Source: Nocardiopsis_B mangrovi
Lineage (GTDB): Bacteria; Actinomycetota; Actinomycetes; Streptosporangiales; Streptosporangiaceae
DNA length: 64,000 nt
Assembly (NCBI RefSeq): GCF_042653925.1
Contig: NZ_JBHSFQ010000029.1
Span: forward strand, 1 to 64,000
Direction: 5' to 3'
The notes under the pieces were generated by a model. It searched no databases and was not told the origin of the DNA. It saw only the letters and a program-made list of their open reading frames with translations. The position numbers were made by a program, and so were the translations under genes. Below, piece after piece: positions 16,061 to 23,744 of this stretch; within the stretch, counting starts at the first letter, position 1; each line of letters starts with the position of its first letter.

Positions 16061-17056
16061 TCACTCGTTGGTCGCTGCGAGGGGGGCGCTCGCCCACCCC
16101 GCGGTGCTGAGCCTTCCGTCGGCTCGCCGCACCCAGATCTCGAATTCGGTCGTGTCGTCGCCGACCGCGGTGACGACGCCGCCCGCTTCGATCGGCTCGT
16201 GCACGTCCACCGTGTTGAGGAACTTGACGCGCATCCACCCGCCGGTGAAGAACGCGGCGCCGACGGCCCGGGTCAGCAGTTCCGCGAGCACGCCGAACTG
16301 CTGCTGGCCCTGCACGATCGGCACGCGCATCCCCGCCTCGCGGGCGAGGCCGAGGTCGTTGTGGATGTTGCGCACGTACTCGCCGACGCGGGAGAACACC
16401 GCGGCCTGCTCCGTGGTGATGGTCTTGGCCAGCGGGGCCAGGACCTGGCCGGGCCGCGGCGCCGCCGGGTCGAACGCGGGCGCGCCGGCGGGGACGTGGC
16501 CCGTGACGCGGCGCGCGTCCGGCGCGGGTGTCGAGGAGCCGCGGCCCGCGATGTCACCCGGCCGGGTGCGCAGGATCTCGACCCCGCGGTGGCGCAGCAC
16601 GCTGCGCCCGTCGTCACCCGTTGCGGTGGCCTCCATGACGACGTAGCCCTGGCCGCGCCGCTCGTAGGACTCCGTGTAGGTCCCTTGCAGCGTGACGGCC
16701 TCGTCGAGGAACGCCGGGGAGTCGAACCACAGCTGTTCCTCGGTGTGCAGGCCGACCACCCTGCTGGCCGCGTAGACCGTGGTGAACAGCTGGACGAGGT
16801 CGTTTCCCAGCAGCGCGGCGTGGCCGATGCGCCTGCCCTCGAAGGGACTGGAGTGCAGGTGCCACGGGTGGTGGTCGTCCTGGGTGAAGGCGAACCGCTT
16901 GATCTTGTGGTCGTCGACCCGCACGGTCACCGGGCCCAGCTTCTCCGGGATCTCCAGGTTCTCGAAGAGCGGCTCCTTCAGGCCGGCTTCGGGGTCCGCC
17001 CCGGTCGCCGCCGTGCGGGGGTCGGTGAGGTCGCGGCGGGCGTCCGCGGGGCTCAT
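16061..17056 (-). CDS. Double-hotdog MaoC-type dehydratase (first copy in operon order second)
   Basis: A 331-residue protein with two hotdog halves. The N-half (about 25-165) contains the hydratase-like QDDHHPWHLHSSPFEG segment, whose Asp/His resemble the MaoC catalytic pair. The C-half (about 205-330) contains NIHNDLGLAREAGMRVPIVQG. The length and layout match MaoC proteins with a FAS1-like N-terminal dehydratase domain, which hydrate 2-enoyl- or mesaconyl-type CoA esters. It overlaps the MHS transporter gene by four bases. The second copy in the operon is a paralogue, so the two may form a heteromer or act on successive intermediates. Confidence 0.78.
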   Translation of the reverse strand: MSPADARRDLTDPRTAATGADPEAGLKEPLFENLEIPEKLGPVTVRVDDHKIKRFAFTQDDHHPWHLHSSPFEGRRIGHAALLGNDLVQLFTTVYAASRVVGLHTEEQLWFDSPAFLDEAVTLQGTYTESYERRGQGYVVMEATATGDDGRSVLRHRGVEILRTRPGDIAGRGSSTPAPDARRVTGHVPAGAPAFDPAAPRPGQVLAPLAKTITTEQAAVFSRVGEYVRNIHNDLGLAREAGMRVPIVQGQQQFGVLAELLTRAVGAAFFTGGWMRVKFLNTVDVHEPIEAGGVVTAVGDDTTEFEIWVRRADGRLSTAGWASAPLAATNE

Positions 17057-18411
17057 CGGGCGTCCTCCCCGATGTCGTTGATGTCGGTCCGGTTGGTCTC
17101 GGGCGCGAGGTAGGCGCAGACCAGGCCGATGCCCAGGCAGACCACGGTCAGCGCCGCGATGGGCCACGGGTCGCCGTCGGTGGCGGCGAACAGCGCGGTG
17201 GCCAGGAAGGGCCAGAAACCGACCAGGATGGACGGGATCTGCGCGGCCAGGGAGACGCCCGTGTAGCGGACCTTGGTACCGAACAGCTCGGAGAAGAACG
17301 CGGGCTCCACGCCGTACACCGCGCCGACGCCGATGGCGTATGCGAGCGTGTAGATCACGTACATGAGCAGGATGTTCTCGGCGGCCAGGATCCAGAAGAA
17401 CGGGAAGACGACGGCGGCACCGAACACGGAACCGAAGATGAAGACCGTGCGCCTGCCGATCCTGTCGCTGTACTTGCCGAAGAAGTAGTAGGTGTAGATG
17501 GCGAAGCCGGCGGCGATCGACGACGCGATCAGCACCTGCGTGCGCGGGATGTCGGTGTAGTTCTCGACGAAGGTCAGGCCGATCGTCAGCACGATGTAGC
17601 CGAAGACCGCCTCACCCAGGCGCATGCCCATGGCGAGCAGCAGCGGCTTCTTGAAGTTCCGGAAGAGCTCGGCCAGCGGCATCTTCTCCTTGACCTGCGC
17701 GGCTTCCCGTGCGTTCTGCAGCTGTTCCTGCGCGGCCTGGAAGCTGGGGGTCTCGGTGAGCTTGAAGCGGATGAACAGGCCCACGACGATCAGCACGGCG
17801 CTGAGCAGGAAGGGGATGCGCCAGCCCCAGGAGAAGAGCTGGTCGTCGGGGAGCATGGAGACGACGGCGAAGATGCCGGTGGAGAACACGAGCCCCACGG
17901 CGTTGCCGATCTGCGGGAAGCTTCCGTAGGCGCCGCGCTTGTCCTCCGGGGCGTATTCGACGGCCACCAGCGAGGCCCCGCCCCACTCGCCGCCGACCGC
18001 GAAGCCCTGGGCGAGCCGCATCAGCACCAGCAGCGCCGCCGCCCACAGGCCGATCTGCTCGGCCGTCGGCAGCAGGCCGATGAGGAAGGTGGACACGCCC
18101 ATCATCATCAGGGTGGTGATGAGGGCGACCTTGCGGCCGAACTTGTCACCGAAGTGTCCGAAGACGACGGCGCCGAGCGGCCGGGCGACGAATCCGACAC
18201 CGAACACGGCGAACGCCGAGAGGGTGCCGATGATGGGGTCGTCGGGGTTGGGGAAGAACAGGGGTCCGAAGACCAGGGCCGAGGCCGTGCCGAAGATGAA
18301 GTAGTCGTACCACTCGACGGCGGTGCCGACGAGGCTGGCGACGGCCGCTCGCCGGGCGAGCCTGGCGCGTTCCGCCGGTGTGTGTGGGGCTGGTGCGTCG
18401 GTGTTGGGCAT
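17053..18411 (-). CDS. MFS transporter of the metabolite:H+ symporter (MHS) family
   Basis: A 452-residue, 12-helix transporter. The N-terminal GTAVEWYDYFIFGTASALVF and FGHFGDKFGRKVALITTLMMMG segments are diagnostic for MHS proteins such as ShiA and KgtP. RLAQGFAVGGEWGGASLVAVEY is the helix-5 motif. MHS substrates are organic acids (shikimate, dicarboxylates, aromatic acids), and import by proton symport suits a catabolic operon whose enzymes use CoA thioesters. AGAGGAAT precedes the ATG. Confidence 0.9.
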   Translation of the reverse strand: MPNTDAPAPHTPAERARLARRAAVASLVGTAVEWYDYFIFGTASALVFGPLFFPNPDDPIIGTLSAFAVFGVGFVARPLGAVVFGHFGDKFGRKVALITTLMMMGVSTFLIGLLPTAEQIGLWAAALLVLMRLAQGFAVGGEWGGASLVAVEYAPEDKRGAYGSFPQIGNAVGLVFSTGIFAVVSMLPDDQLFSWGWRIPFLLSAVLIVVGLFIRFKLTETPSFQAAQEQLQNAREAAQVKEKMPLAELFRNFKKPLLLAMGMRLGEAVFGYIVLTIGLTFVENYTDIPRTQVLIASSIAAGFAIYTYYFFGKYSDRIGRRTVFIFGSVFGAAVVFPFFWILAAENILLMYVIYTLAYAIGVGAVYGVEPAFFSELFGTKVRYTGVSLAAQIPSILVGFWPFLATALFAATDGDPWPIAALTVVCLGIGLVCAYLAPETNRTDINDIGEDAR

Positions 18412-18453
18412 GGTCGATTCCTCTGAACGTCCGGGGCTACCGGAACACGCCGG

Positions 18454-19407
18454 TCAGATCAGCTGGACGGGGCGAGCCGGGGCATCGTCGATCCGGGCCG
18501 AAGCCCAGCCGACGGCGGTCTTGGTGCCGTGGCCGTTCTCGACCCATACTTCGAGTTCGAGGCGGCCGTCCTCCGTCTCACCGAGGACCGCGCCGGTGGT
18601 GGTGAGCGCGTCGCCGACGTAGGCGGGCGAGACGAAGCGCAGGTCCAGCTCTCCGCTGGTGAACCAGCTCGCTCCGAACACGTCGACGAGGTTGGCGATG
18701 ATGTGCCCGGTCTGCTGCTGGGCCTGCACGATGGTGCGGTCCAGGCCGGTCTCCGCGGCCTTCGCGAGGCTGGTGTGCACGTTGGCGAAGCCCTTGCCGG
18801 CCCACGAGAACACCGACATCTGGTCCTGGGTGAAGGCGGTGGTGCGCGCGGGGATGCCCGCGCGCTCGGGGGCGCCGTGGACGGCGACGGTGATCGCCGG
18901 CACGCCGGCGTCGACGGTCGCCAGCACCGAGCGCTTGCGGGCGGACTCCGCGGAGCGGCCCTTGCCGACGATGTCGCCGGCGACGGTACGCATGATCTCC
19001 TTGCCCACGTGCTCGACGAGCACGCGGCCGTCGGCGCCGCGCGCCGTGGCCTCAAGGGTGACGTAGCCCTGGCCCCGCGCCTCGTACTTCTCGGTGTAGG
19101 CGCCCTCGACGGTCACCGTCTCGCCCACCGCGGCCGGCGAGCGGAAGCGCAGCGTCTCGTGGGTGTGCAGGCCCTGGGCGGTGTTGCCGTCGTAGCCCTG
19201 GTAGAAGAGGAACAGCAGGTCGTTGGCGAGCACCAGGGGGTGCCCGACCGGCCCGCCGAACGGGGACTCCCGGAAGTACCAGTCGCCGAAGTCGTGCTGG
19301 GCGTAGGCGTAGTCCAAAACCTTTTGCCGGTCGACGTCGAGGGTGACCGGCCCGAAGCGCTCGGGGATCTCGACCAGCTCGTAACGGGCTTCCTTGAGGG
19401 ATGCCAT
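18454..19407 (-). CDS. Double-hotdog MaoC-type dehydratase (operon leader)
   Basis: A 317-residue paralogue of the other hotdog gene, colinear over its whole length: VEIPERFGPVTLDVD at the start, TEKYEARGQGYVTLEATARG in the centre and FANVHTSLAKAAETGLDRTIVQAQQQTGH in the C-half. In the N-half the Asp/His pair seen in the other copy is not kept (QHDFGDWYFRESPFGG), which suggests it is the non-catalytic partner of a heterodimer or acts through its C-half. It is first in the operon, with the putative GntR operator 46-55 bases upstream of its ATG. Confidence 0.75.
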   Translation of the reverse strand: MASLKEARYELVEIPERFGPVTLDVDRQKVLDYAYAQHDFGDWYFRESPFGGPVGHPLVLANDLLFLFYQGYDGNTAQGLHTHETLRFRSPAAVGETVTVEGAYTEKYEARGQGYVTLEATARGADGRVLVEHVGKEIMRTVAGDIVGKGRSAESARKRSVLATVDAGVPAITVAVHGAPERAGIPARTTAFTQDQMSVFSWAGKGFANVHTSLAKAAETGLDRTIVQAQQQTGHIIANLVDVFGASWFTSGELDLRFVSPAYVGDALTTTGAVLGETEDGRLELEVWVENGHGTKTAVGWASARIDDAPARPVQLI

Positions 19408-19452
19408 GGGTGGTCCTCCGTCGAAGTGAAGCAGGACGTGGTCAACAAAATC

Positions 19453-19470
19453 TGTCTAGACAACTAGACG
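19453..19470. promoter_or_regulatory. Candidate GntR operator of the catabolic operon
   Basis: A perfect 10-bp palindrome TGTCTAGACA (19453-19462) is followed by a further half-site ACTAGAC (19464-19470), 46 bases upstream of the first gene on the minus strand. HutC-type GntR proteins bind short TA-centred palindromes of this kind. The regulator is encoded within the operon. Confidence 0.55.
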
Positions 19471-19698
19471 GGAGGTTACGTCCGGCATCTGGAGAGTGTC
19501 AAGGGTCACAGGGGAGTGTGTCCTGGCTTTCGTCGGGCGGCCGTCGCCGCAACGACGTCGGGAAGGACCGCCACCCCGCTCCCGGGCCATGGACCATGGG
19601 AAGCGGGAGGCCGTTCCGGCGCCACCGCCTCGACGTGAGACGGGCACCCGCCCGGTGGCCCGGCCTCTCTCGCAACCACTCGACCGGGAGGTCCCGAC

Positions 19699-20085
19699 AT
19701 GGCCAGTAAGTTCACCGAACTCGCGATCGACTGCGCCGATCCCGAAGGTCTCGCCCGGTTCTGGTGCGCGGTCCTCGACTACGAGGTGCGGGAGGAGGAA
19801 GACGGGTTCGTCGCCATCGGCTCCCCCTTGGTGCCCGAAGGCAAGGACCGCCCCGGCCCGGTGCCGCCGGTGGTGACGTTCGCGCGCGTGCCCGAGGGCA
19901 AGACCGCCAAGAACAGGCTCCACATCGACGTCAACCCGACCGACAGGGAGCAGGACGAGGAGGTCCGTCGCCTGCTCGGCCTGGGTGCCCGCCGCGCCGA
20001 CGTCGGGCAGGGCGAGGAGAGCTGGGTCGTACTCGTCGACCCGGAGGGCAACGAGTTCTGCGTCCTCGCCGGACGCCGGCCCTGA
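19699..20085 (+). CDS. VOC-family (glyoxalase-like) protein
   Basis: A 128-residue protein with the two beta-alpha-beta-beta-beta modules of the VOC fold: FTELAIDCADPEGLARFWCAVLDYEV at the start and WVVLVDPEGNEFCVL at the end, the latter with the conserved metal-side Glu. Single-domain members of this size are often resistance or metal-dependent lyase-like proteins of unknown substrate. GGGAGGT precedes the ATG. It stands alone, followed by a terminator. Confidence 0.82.
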   Translation: MASKFTELAIDCADPEGLARFWCAVLDYEVREEEDGFVAIGSPLVPEGKDRPGPVPPVVTFARVPEGKTAKNRLHIDVNPTDREQDEEVRRLLGLGARRADVGQGEESWVVLVDPEGNEFCVLAGRRP

Positions 20086-20098
20086 CGGGCGACGGTCC

Positions 20099-20121
20099 GC
20101 GGGGGCCGCCGGCGCCCCCGC
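20099..20121 (+). terminator. Terminator after the VOC gene
   Basis: A perfect 8-bp stem GCGGGGGC/GCCCCCGC with a 7-base loop, beginning 13 bases after the stop codon. Confidence 0.65.
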
Positions 20122-20140
20122 TCCGGGACCGAATGAGAGG

Positions 20141-20229
20141 AGTGCTAACTTATGGTTTGTACTGTTGAATAGAAAGCACTCTTCTCGGGAAGCGGCCCCG
20201 CTTTCCCTTCCACGGAACGGAGCACGATC
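20141..20229 (+). promoter_or_regulatory. AT-rich promoter region of qorB
   Basis: An unusually AT-rich block (20141-20180) is bounded by AGTGCT and its complement AGCACT, followed by a small hairpin (GGAAGCG/CGCTTTCC, about 20198-20215) and AACGGAGCAC before the GTG. It is a likely promoter and operator. The usual QorR/HxlR regulator is not adjacent. Confidence 0.35.
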
Positions 20230-21084
20230 GTGATCGTCGTGACCGGAGCCACCGGCGCGCTGGGGCGCCATGTCGTCGATGGGCTGCTGGAGCGCGCCCC
20301 CGCTGATCAGATCGCCGCCGTCGTCCGCAACCCGGACAAGGCGGCGGACATCGCCGCGCGCGGTGTCGAGGTGCGCGTCGCCGACTACGGGGACCCCGCC
20401 TCCCTCCAGGGTGCATTCGGTCCGGGCGACCGGGTGCTGCTGATCTCCGGGAACGAGGTCGGCGCGCGGATCCCGCAGCACCGGGCCGTCATCGACGCCG
20501 CCAAGGACGCGGGCGCCGCACTGCTGGCCTACACCGGCGTCCTCGGCGGTCCCGATGCCGACTTCTCGCTCGCCGACGACCACAAGGGGACCGAGCGGGC
20601 CGTCCTCGACTCGGGGCTCCCGTACGTCTTCCTGCGCAACGGCTGGTACAACGAGAACTACACCGAGCAGCTCAGTCGGACCCTCGAACAGGGCGCCATC
20701 CTGGCCAGTGCCGGCGAGGGCCGGGTGGCCTCCGCGTCCCGCGCCGACTACGCCGCCGCCGCTGTCACGGTGCTGACCGGCGACGGACACGAGAACCGCG
20801 TCTACGAGCTGAGCGGCGACGAGGCATGGAGCTTCGCCGAGCTCGCCGCCGAGATCTCCCGCCAGACCGGCAAGGAGGTCCGCTACACGAGTGTGACCCC
20901 CGAGGAACACGCGCGGATCCTGGACGACGCGGGCCTGCCCGCCCCCGCCGTCCAGACGGTGGTCGGCATCGACGGCGCCATCGCCCGCGGCCTGCTGGCC
21001 CGCCGCAACGGCGACCTCGCCGAGCTCATCGGCCGCCCCACCACGCCCATCGCCACGAGCATCGCCGCCGCCCTCCCGTCCTGA
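20230..21084 (+). CDS. qorB: NAD(P)H:quinone oxidoreductase 2-like NmrA-family protein
   Basis: A 284-residue atypical short-chain reductase. The N-terminal dinucleotide motif is VTGATGALGRHVV, and VRNPDKA follows at the position that selects NADP(H). LLISGNEVGARIPQHRAVIDAAKDAG, LRNGWYNENYTEQL and the RADYAAAA region match Escherichia coli QorB closely. QorB reduces quinones with NADPH in the cytosol. Full length compared with the family. The GTG start at 20230 gives MIVVTGATG. Confidence 0.88.
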   Translation: MIVVTGATGALGRHVVDGLLERAPADQIAAVVRNPDKAADIAARGVEVRVADYGDPASLQGAFGPGDRVLLISGNEVGARIPQHRAVIDAAKDAGAALLAYTGVLGGPDADFSLADDHKGTERAVLDSGLPYVFLRNGWYNENYTEQLSRTLEQGAILASAGEGRVASASRADYAAAAVTVLTGDGHENRVYELSGDEAWSFAELAAEISRQTGKEVRYTSVTPEEHARILDDAGLPAPAVQTVVGIDGAIARGLLARRNGDLAELIGRPTTPIATSIAAALPS

Positions 21085-21580
21085 TCGGGGCCGCACCGCA
21101 CTCGCCGGGGCCGCACCGCCCTCCCGCTGCGATCGGCGGAGCCCTTCCGCCCGTTCCGACGGGGAGGGCCCCGCCGCCTCTTCGCCGGGGGCGTGGCCTG
21201 CTCGGCCGGGACGGGGTAGCGCCGGTGCCGTCCCGCCGTGACGCACAACCTGGACTACCCGGTTCGCCCCGGGGCGGATGTGGCGAACGCCGGATATCGG
21301 GCGCCGTCCGGCGGCGGGCGCCCGTGCCGCGCGCCTGAGCGGCCGTACCGCGCCGCGTTCCGCGGGGCCCGCCGCCACCGCGTGCGGCCGAAGCGGCCGC
21401 CGCGGCCGCACCGGCCGACGACGGTCCCTGGTCACCACGAGTGAGCGGCGGTACCTTATGCGCCGGACGTCCCCCCTCGCCCCCCGGGGACCGCGCCGCC
21501 GCCGACCCCTCCCCCCGGTCCGGCCGCTCCCACCGGGGAGCCGCGCGGCCGCCCCGGGCCGCGAGATCGGAGGTCGGAAC
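21085..21580. other. Intergenic, no gene seen
   Basis: This 496-base GC-rich stretch between qorB and the HD-GYP gene contains only low-complexity frames. Several GCGGCCGC-type short palindromes occur around 21380-21420, and a ribosome site GATCGGAGGTCGG lies just before 21581. I looked for a c-di-GMP riboswitch core and did not recognise one. Confidence 0.5.
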
Positions 21581-23026
21581 ATGGGTTCCCTGCCCGGCAC
21601 GGCCCGCGTGTACGTATGCCTCGTGGTCTCCCTCGCGGCGGTGGCCGTGACCCTGGGCCCCAGCGGCCCCATCGACCCCGCGACCCTGGCCTGCCTGCTG
21701 GTCCTGTTCGTCGTCGCCGAGTCGATCGTCACGATGGTCGGCACCGGCCGCACCGGGATCTCACCGAGCCTGATCGCGTCGCTGGCGGCGGTGGTGCTGG
21801 TGGGCCCCGTGGGCGCCGCCATCGTGGGCATGGGGTCCTTCCTGGTCCTGCGGCGCCAGAGCATCATCAAGCGGCTGTTCAATGGCGGGCAGTTCGCGCT
21901 GGCCGGCTACGCCGCCGGGAACGCCTTCGTGCTGCTGGGCGGCGACCTCGGCGTGCCCGAACGCGACTGCTTTCCCGCGATCCTGCTGCCGTTCGCGGCG
22001 GCGATCCTGGCCTTCACGCTGGTCAACATGGTGCTGATCACCGTCCTGATGACCCTGCTGGGCGTCGTCCCGGTCATGCGGCCCAGCCGCATCCGGTGGC
22101 GGCCCCTCGCTGTCCTGGAACTGTCGTCGCTGGGGTTCGGCATGCTGGGGCTGTCCATCGTCGCCATCTGGGAGGTCGTCGGGGCCCTGGCGGTGGTCCT
22201 CGTCCTGGTCCCGCTGACGATCGCCCGCTGGGCCTTCCGCCAGAGCGTGGCCGAGCAGCGCGCCCACGACGCCACCCTGGCAACGCTGTGCCAGGCCGTC
22301 GAGACCAAGGACCGCTACACGCGCGGGCACTGCCTGCGCGTCTCCACGGCCAGCGGGATGATCGCCCAGGAGCTGGGGATGGACGCCGAACGCGTGCAGA
22401 CCATCCGCTACGCCGGCATGCTGCACGATGTCGGCAAGCTCGGCGTGCCCACCCGTGTCCTGCGCAAGCCGGGCAAGCTCACGGACGAGGAGTTCGCCGC
22501 GATCCGGCTGCACCCGATGCGCGGCCATGAGATCGTGCGCGAGATCGACTTCCTGGGCGATGCCGCGTCAGGCGTGCTCTACCACCACGAGCGCGTGGAC
22601 GGCCGCGGCTACCCCAAGGGGCTCGCCGGAGCGGAGATCCCCGAGATCGCGCGCATCGTCTCCGTCGCCGACGTCTTCGACTGCCTGACCACCACCCGCT
22701 CCTACCGCAAGGCGTGGCCCATCGAGGACGCGCTGGCGGAGCTGCGCCGCTGCGCCGGCACGCAGTTCGACCCGGTGATGGTCGACGCCCTCGTCCGGGC
22801 GATCCGCGAGCACGGCTGGACGCCTCCCGACGGCATCGGCACGTCCGCCCCGTCCGTCGGCGAGCGGTCCGTGGGCGCCCGGTCGCAGGAGGACAGGCCG
22901 CGGGAGAGGCCGCGGGAGGAGAGGCCGGAGCACGCGGGGCCGGGGGAGGCCCGGCCGCGGTCCGGACGCGCGCGGCCCGCCGCCGGGGGGCCGGCCCACA
23001 GCCCGGTGCGGCCGGTCGCCCAGTAG
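21581..23026 (+). CDS. Membrane-anchored HD-GYP domain protein
   Basis: A 481-residue protein. Residues 1-230 contain about seven hydrophobic segments with no recognised sensor name. Residues about 233-425 are an HD-GYP domain with HD at 282-283 (MLHDVGKLG), HPMRGHEIV, YHHERVDGRGYP (GYP at 343-345) and VADVFDCLTTTRSYR. HD-GYP domains hydrolyse cyclic di-GMP or related dinucleotides, and the metal ligands look intact. The last 50 residues are charged, with RPREERPE repeats. The ATG at 21581 with GGAGGT was preferred over a frame open from 21278. There is no diguanylate cyclase nearby. Confidence 0.83.
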   Translation: MGSLPGTARVYVCLVVSLAAVAVTLGPSGPIDPATLACLLVLFVVAESIVTMVGTGRTGISPSLIASLAAVVLVGPVGAAIVGMGSFLVLRRQSIIKRLFNGGQFALAGYAAGNAFVLLGGDLGVPERDCFPAILLPFAAAILAFTLVNMVLITVLMTLLGVVPVMRPSRIRWRPLAVLELSSLGFGMLGLSIVAIWEVVGALAVVLVLVPLTIARWAFRQSVAEQRAHDATLATLCQAVETKDRYTRGHCLRVSTASGMIAQELGMDAERVQTIRYAGMLHDVGKLGVPTRVLRKPGKLTDEEFAAIRLHPMRGHEIVREIDFLGDAASGVLYHHERVDGRGYPKGLAGAEIPEIARIVSVADVFDCLTTTRSYRKAWPIEDALAELRRCAGTQFDPVMVDALVRAIREHGWTPPDGIGTSAPSVGERSVGARSQEDRPRERPREERPEHAGPGEARPRSGRARPAAGGPAHSPVRPVAQ

Positions 23027-23144
23027 GGCCGGGTGTCGAAGCGGACCCGCAGCAGGCCCGGGGAGACCTGCTCGATGGCGCTGACCCGGGCGGCGCGGCC
23101 GCGCTCTCGACGGCGTCGCCGACGAACCCGGGGTGGACGGCCAT
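23027..23144 (-). pseudogene. Remnant of a siderophore-interacting protein gene
   Basis: From an ATG at 23144 the minus strand reads MAVHPGFVGDAVESAA. After a change of frame it reads ARVSAIEQVSPGLLRVRFDTRPY, which resembles the N-terminal FAD-binding start of siderophore-interacting ferric reductases. The reading then runs out into the end of the HD-GYP gene, so most of the gene is gone. A degenerate iron box (below) lies about 95 bases upstream. Similarity over so short a stretch is suggestive only. Confidence 0.4.
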
Positions 23145-23237
23145 GGCGTGTCGCGTCCTTTGCCGTGGGGGTGGCGGTGCCGCGGCGCCCGGCGGAGGGG
23201 GCGGCCCGGCGGGACCGGGAAGCGGAGGAAGAGCAAG

Positions 23238-23254
23238 GCCAGGCAAACCTTACA
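23238..23254 (-). promoter_or_regulatory. Possible DmdR/IdeR iron box
   Basis: On the minus strand, TAAGGTTTGCCTGGCC matches 11 of 16 positions of the TTAGGTTAGGCTAACC iron-box consensus of actinobacteria. It lies upstream of the siderophore-interacting-protein remnant. Confidence 0.35.
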
Positions 23255-23744
23255 TGGCCCCCCTCGTGGGGCGGTGGTGCTCGGCTGCGCGGTGTGGCGG
23301 TGCACGGGTGTGTGTCCGGGTTCGCCCCATTCGTCGATTGCGGGTGCGCGTTTTTTGTAAGAAATGGGTCGGTTGGCGGGGATTCGAGGGTGAGTGGCCG
23401 ACGCCACAATGAAAGTTCACCGACCGAGAATCAATGCCGCATTGGTGATCATGTTCGCAGGAGTGGCAATACCTGCATATTGCCCATTGAGGTCAATTCG
23501 GACATGGGATGTGCCCATCGTGGGCCATGTGAGCTGCTGACATGTGATATTCGTTAATGCTGGAACTTCTTTTCCCGGGTCCCTCCCGGCGCGGAGATAA
23601 GGTGCGGTACTCACCGCGAATTCAGTTCGCATTCATCTTTCTCGGCGTGGCGGAACGCGGGCGATGAGTCCGGGTGCGCTGCCATGGATACGCTTTACGC
23701 TGTTCGCTCTCCCTCTTTGCCGACACTCGACACCAGGGAGTCCC
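23255..23744. other. Intergenic, lower-GC, no gene seen
   Basis: About 490 bases with visibly lower GC than the genes on either side (for example 23350-23560). Short frames on both strands have no recognisable domain. It should hold the promoter of the SulP-carbonic anhydrase gene. Confidence 0.45.

Noticed and set aside
21085..21580. Possible c-di-GMP riboswitch before the HD-GYP gene
   Set aside because: The conserved GEMM core sequence could not be found on the sense strand.
23417..23632. 71-codon minus-strand frame in the low-GC region before the SulP gene
   Set aside because: No recognisable domain and no convincing ribosome site; the region looks like promoter DNA.
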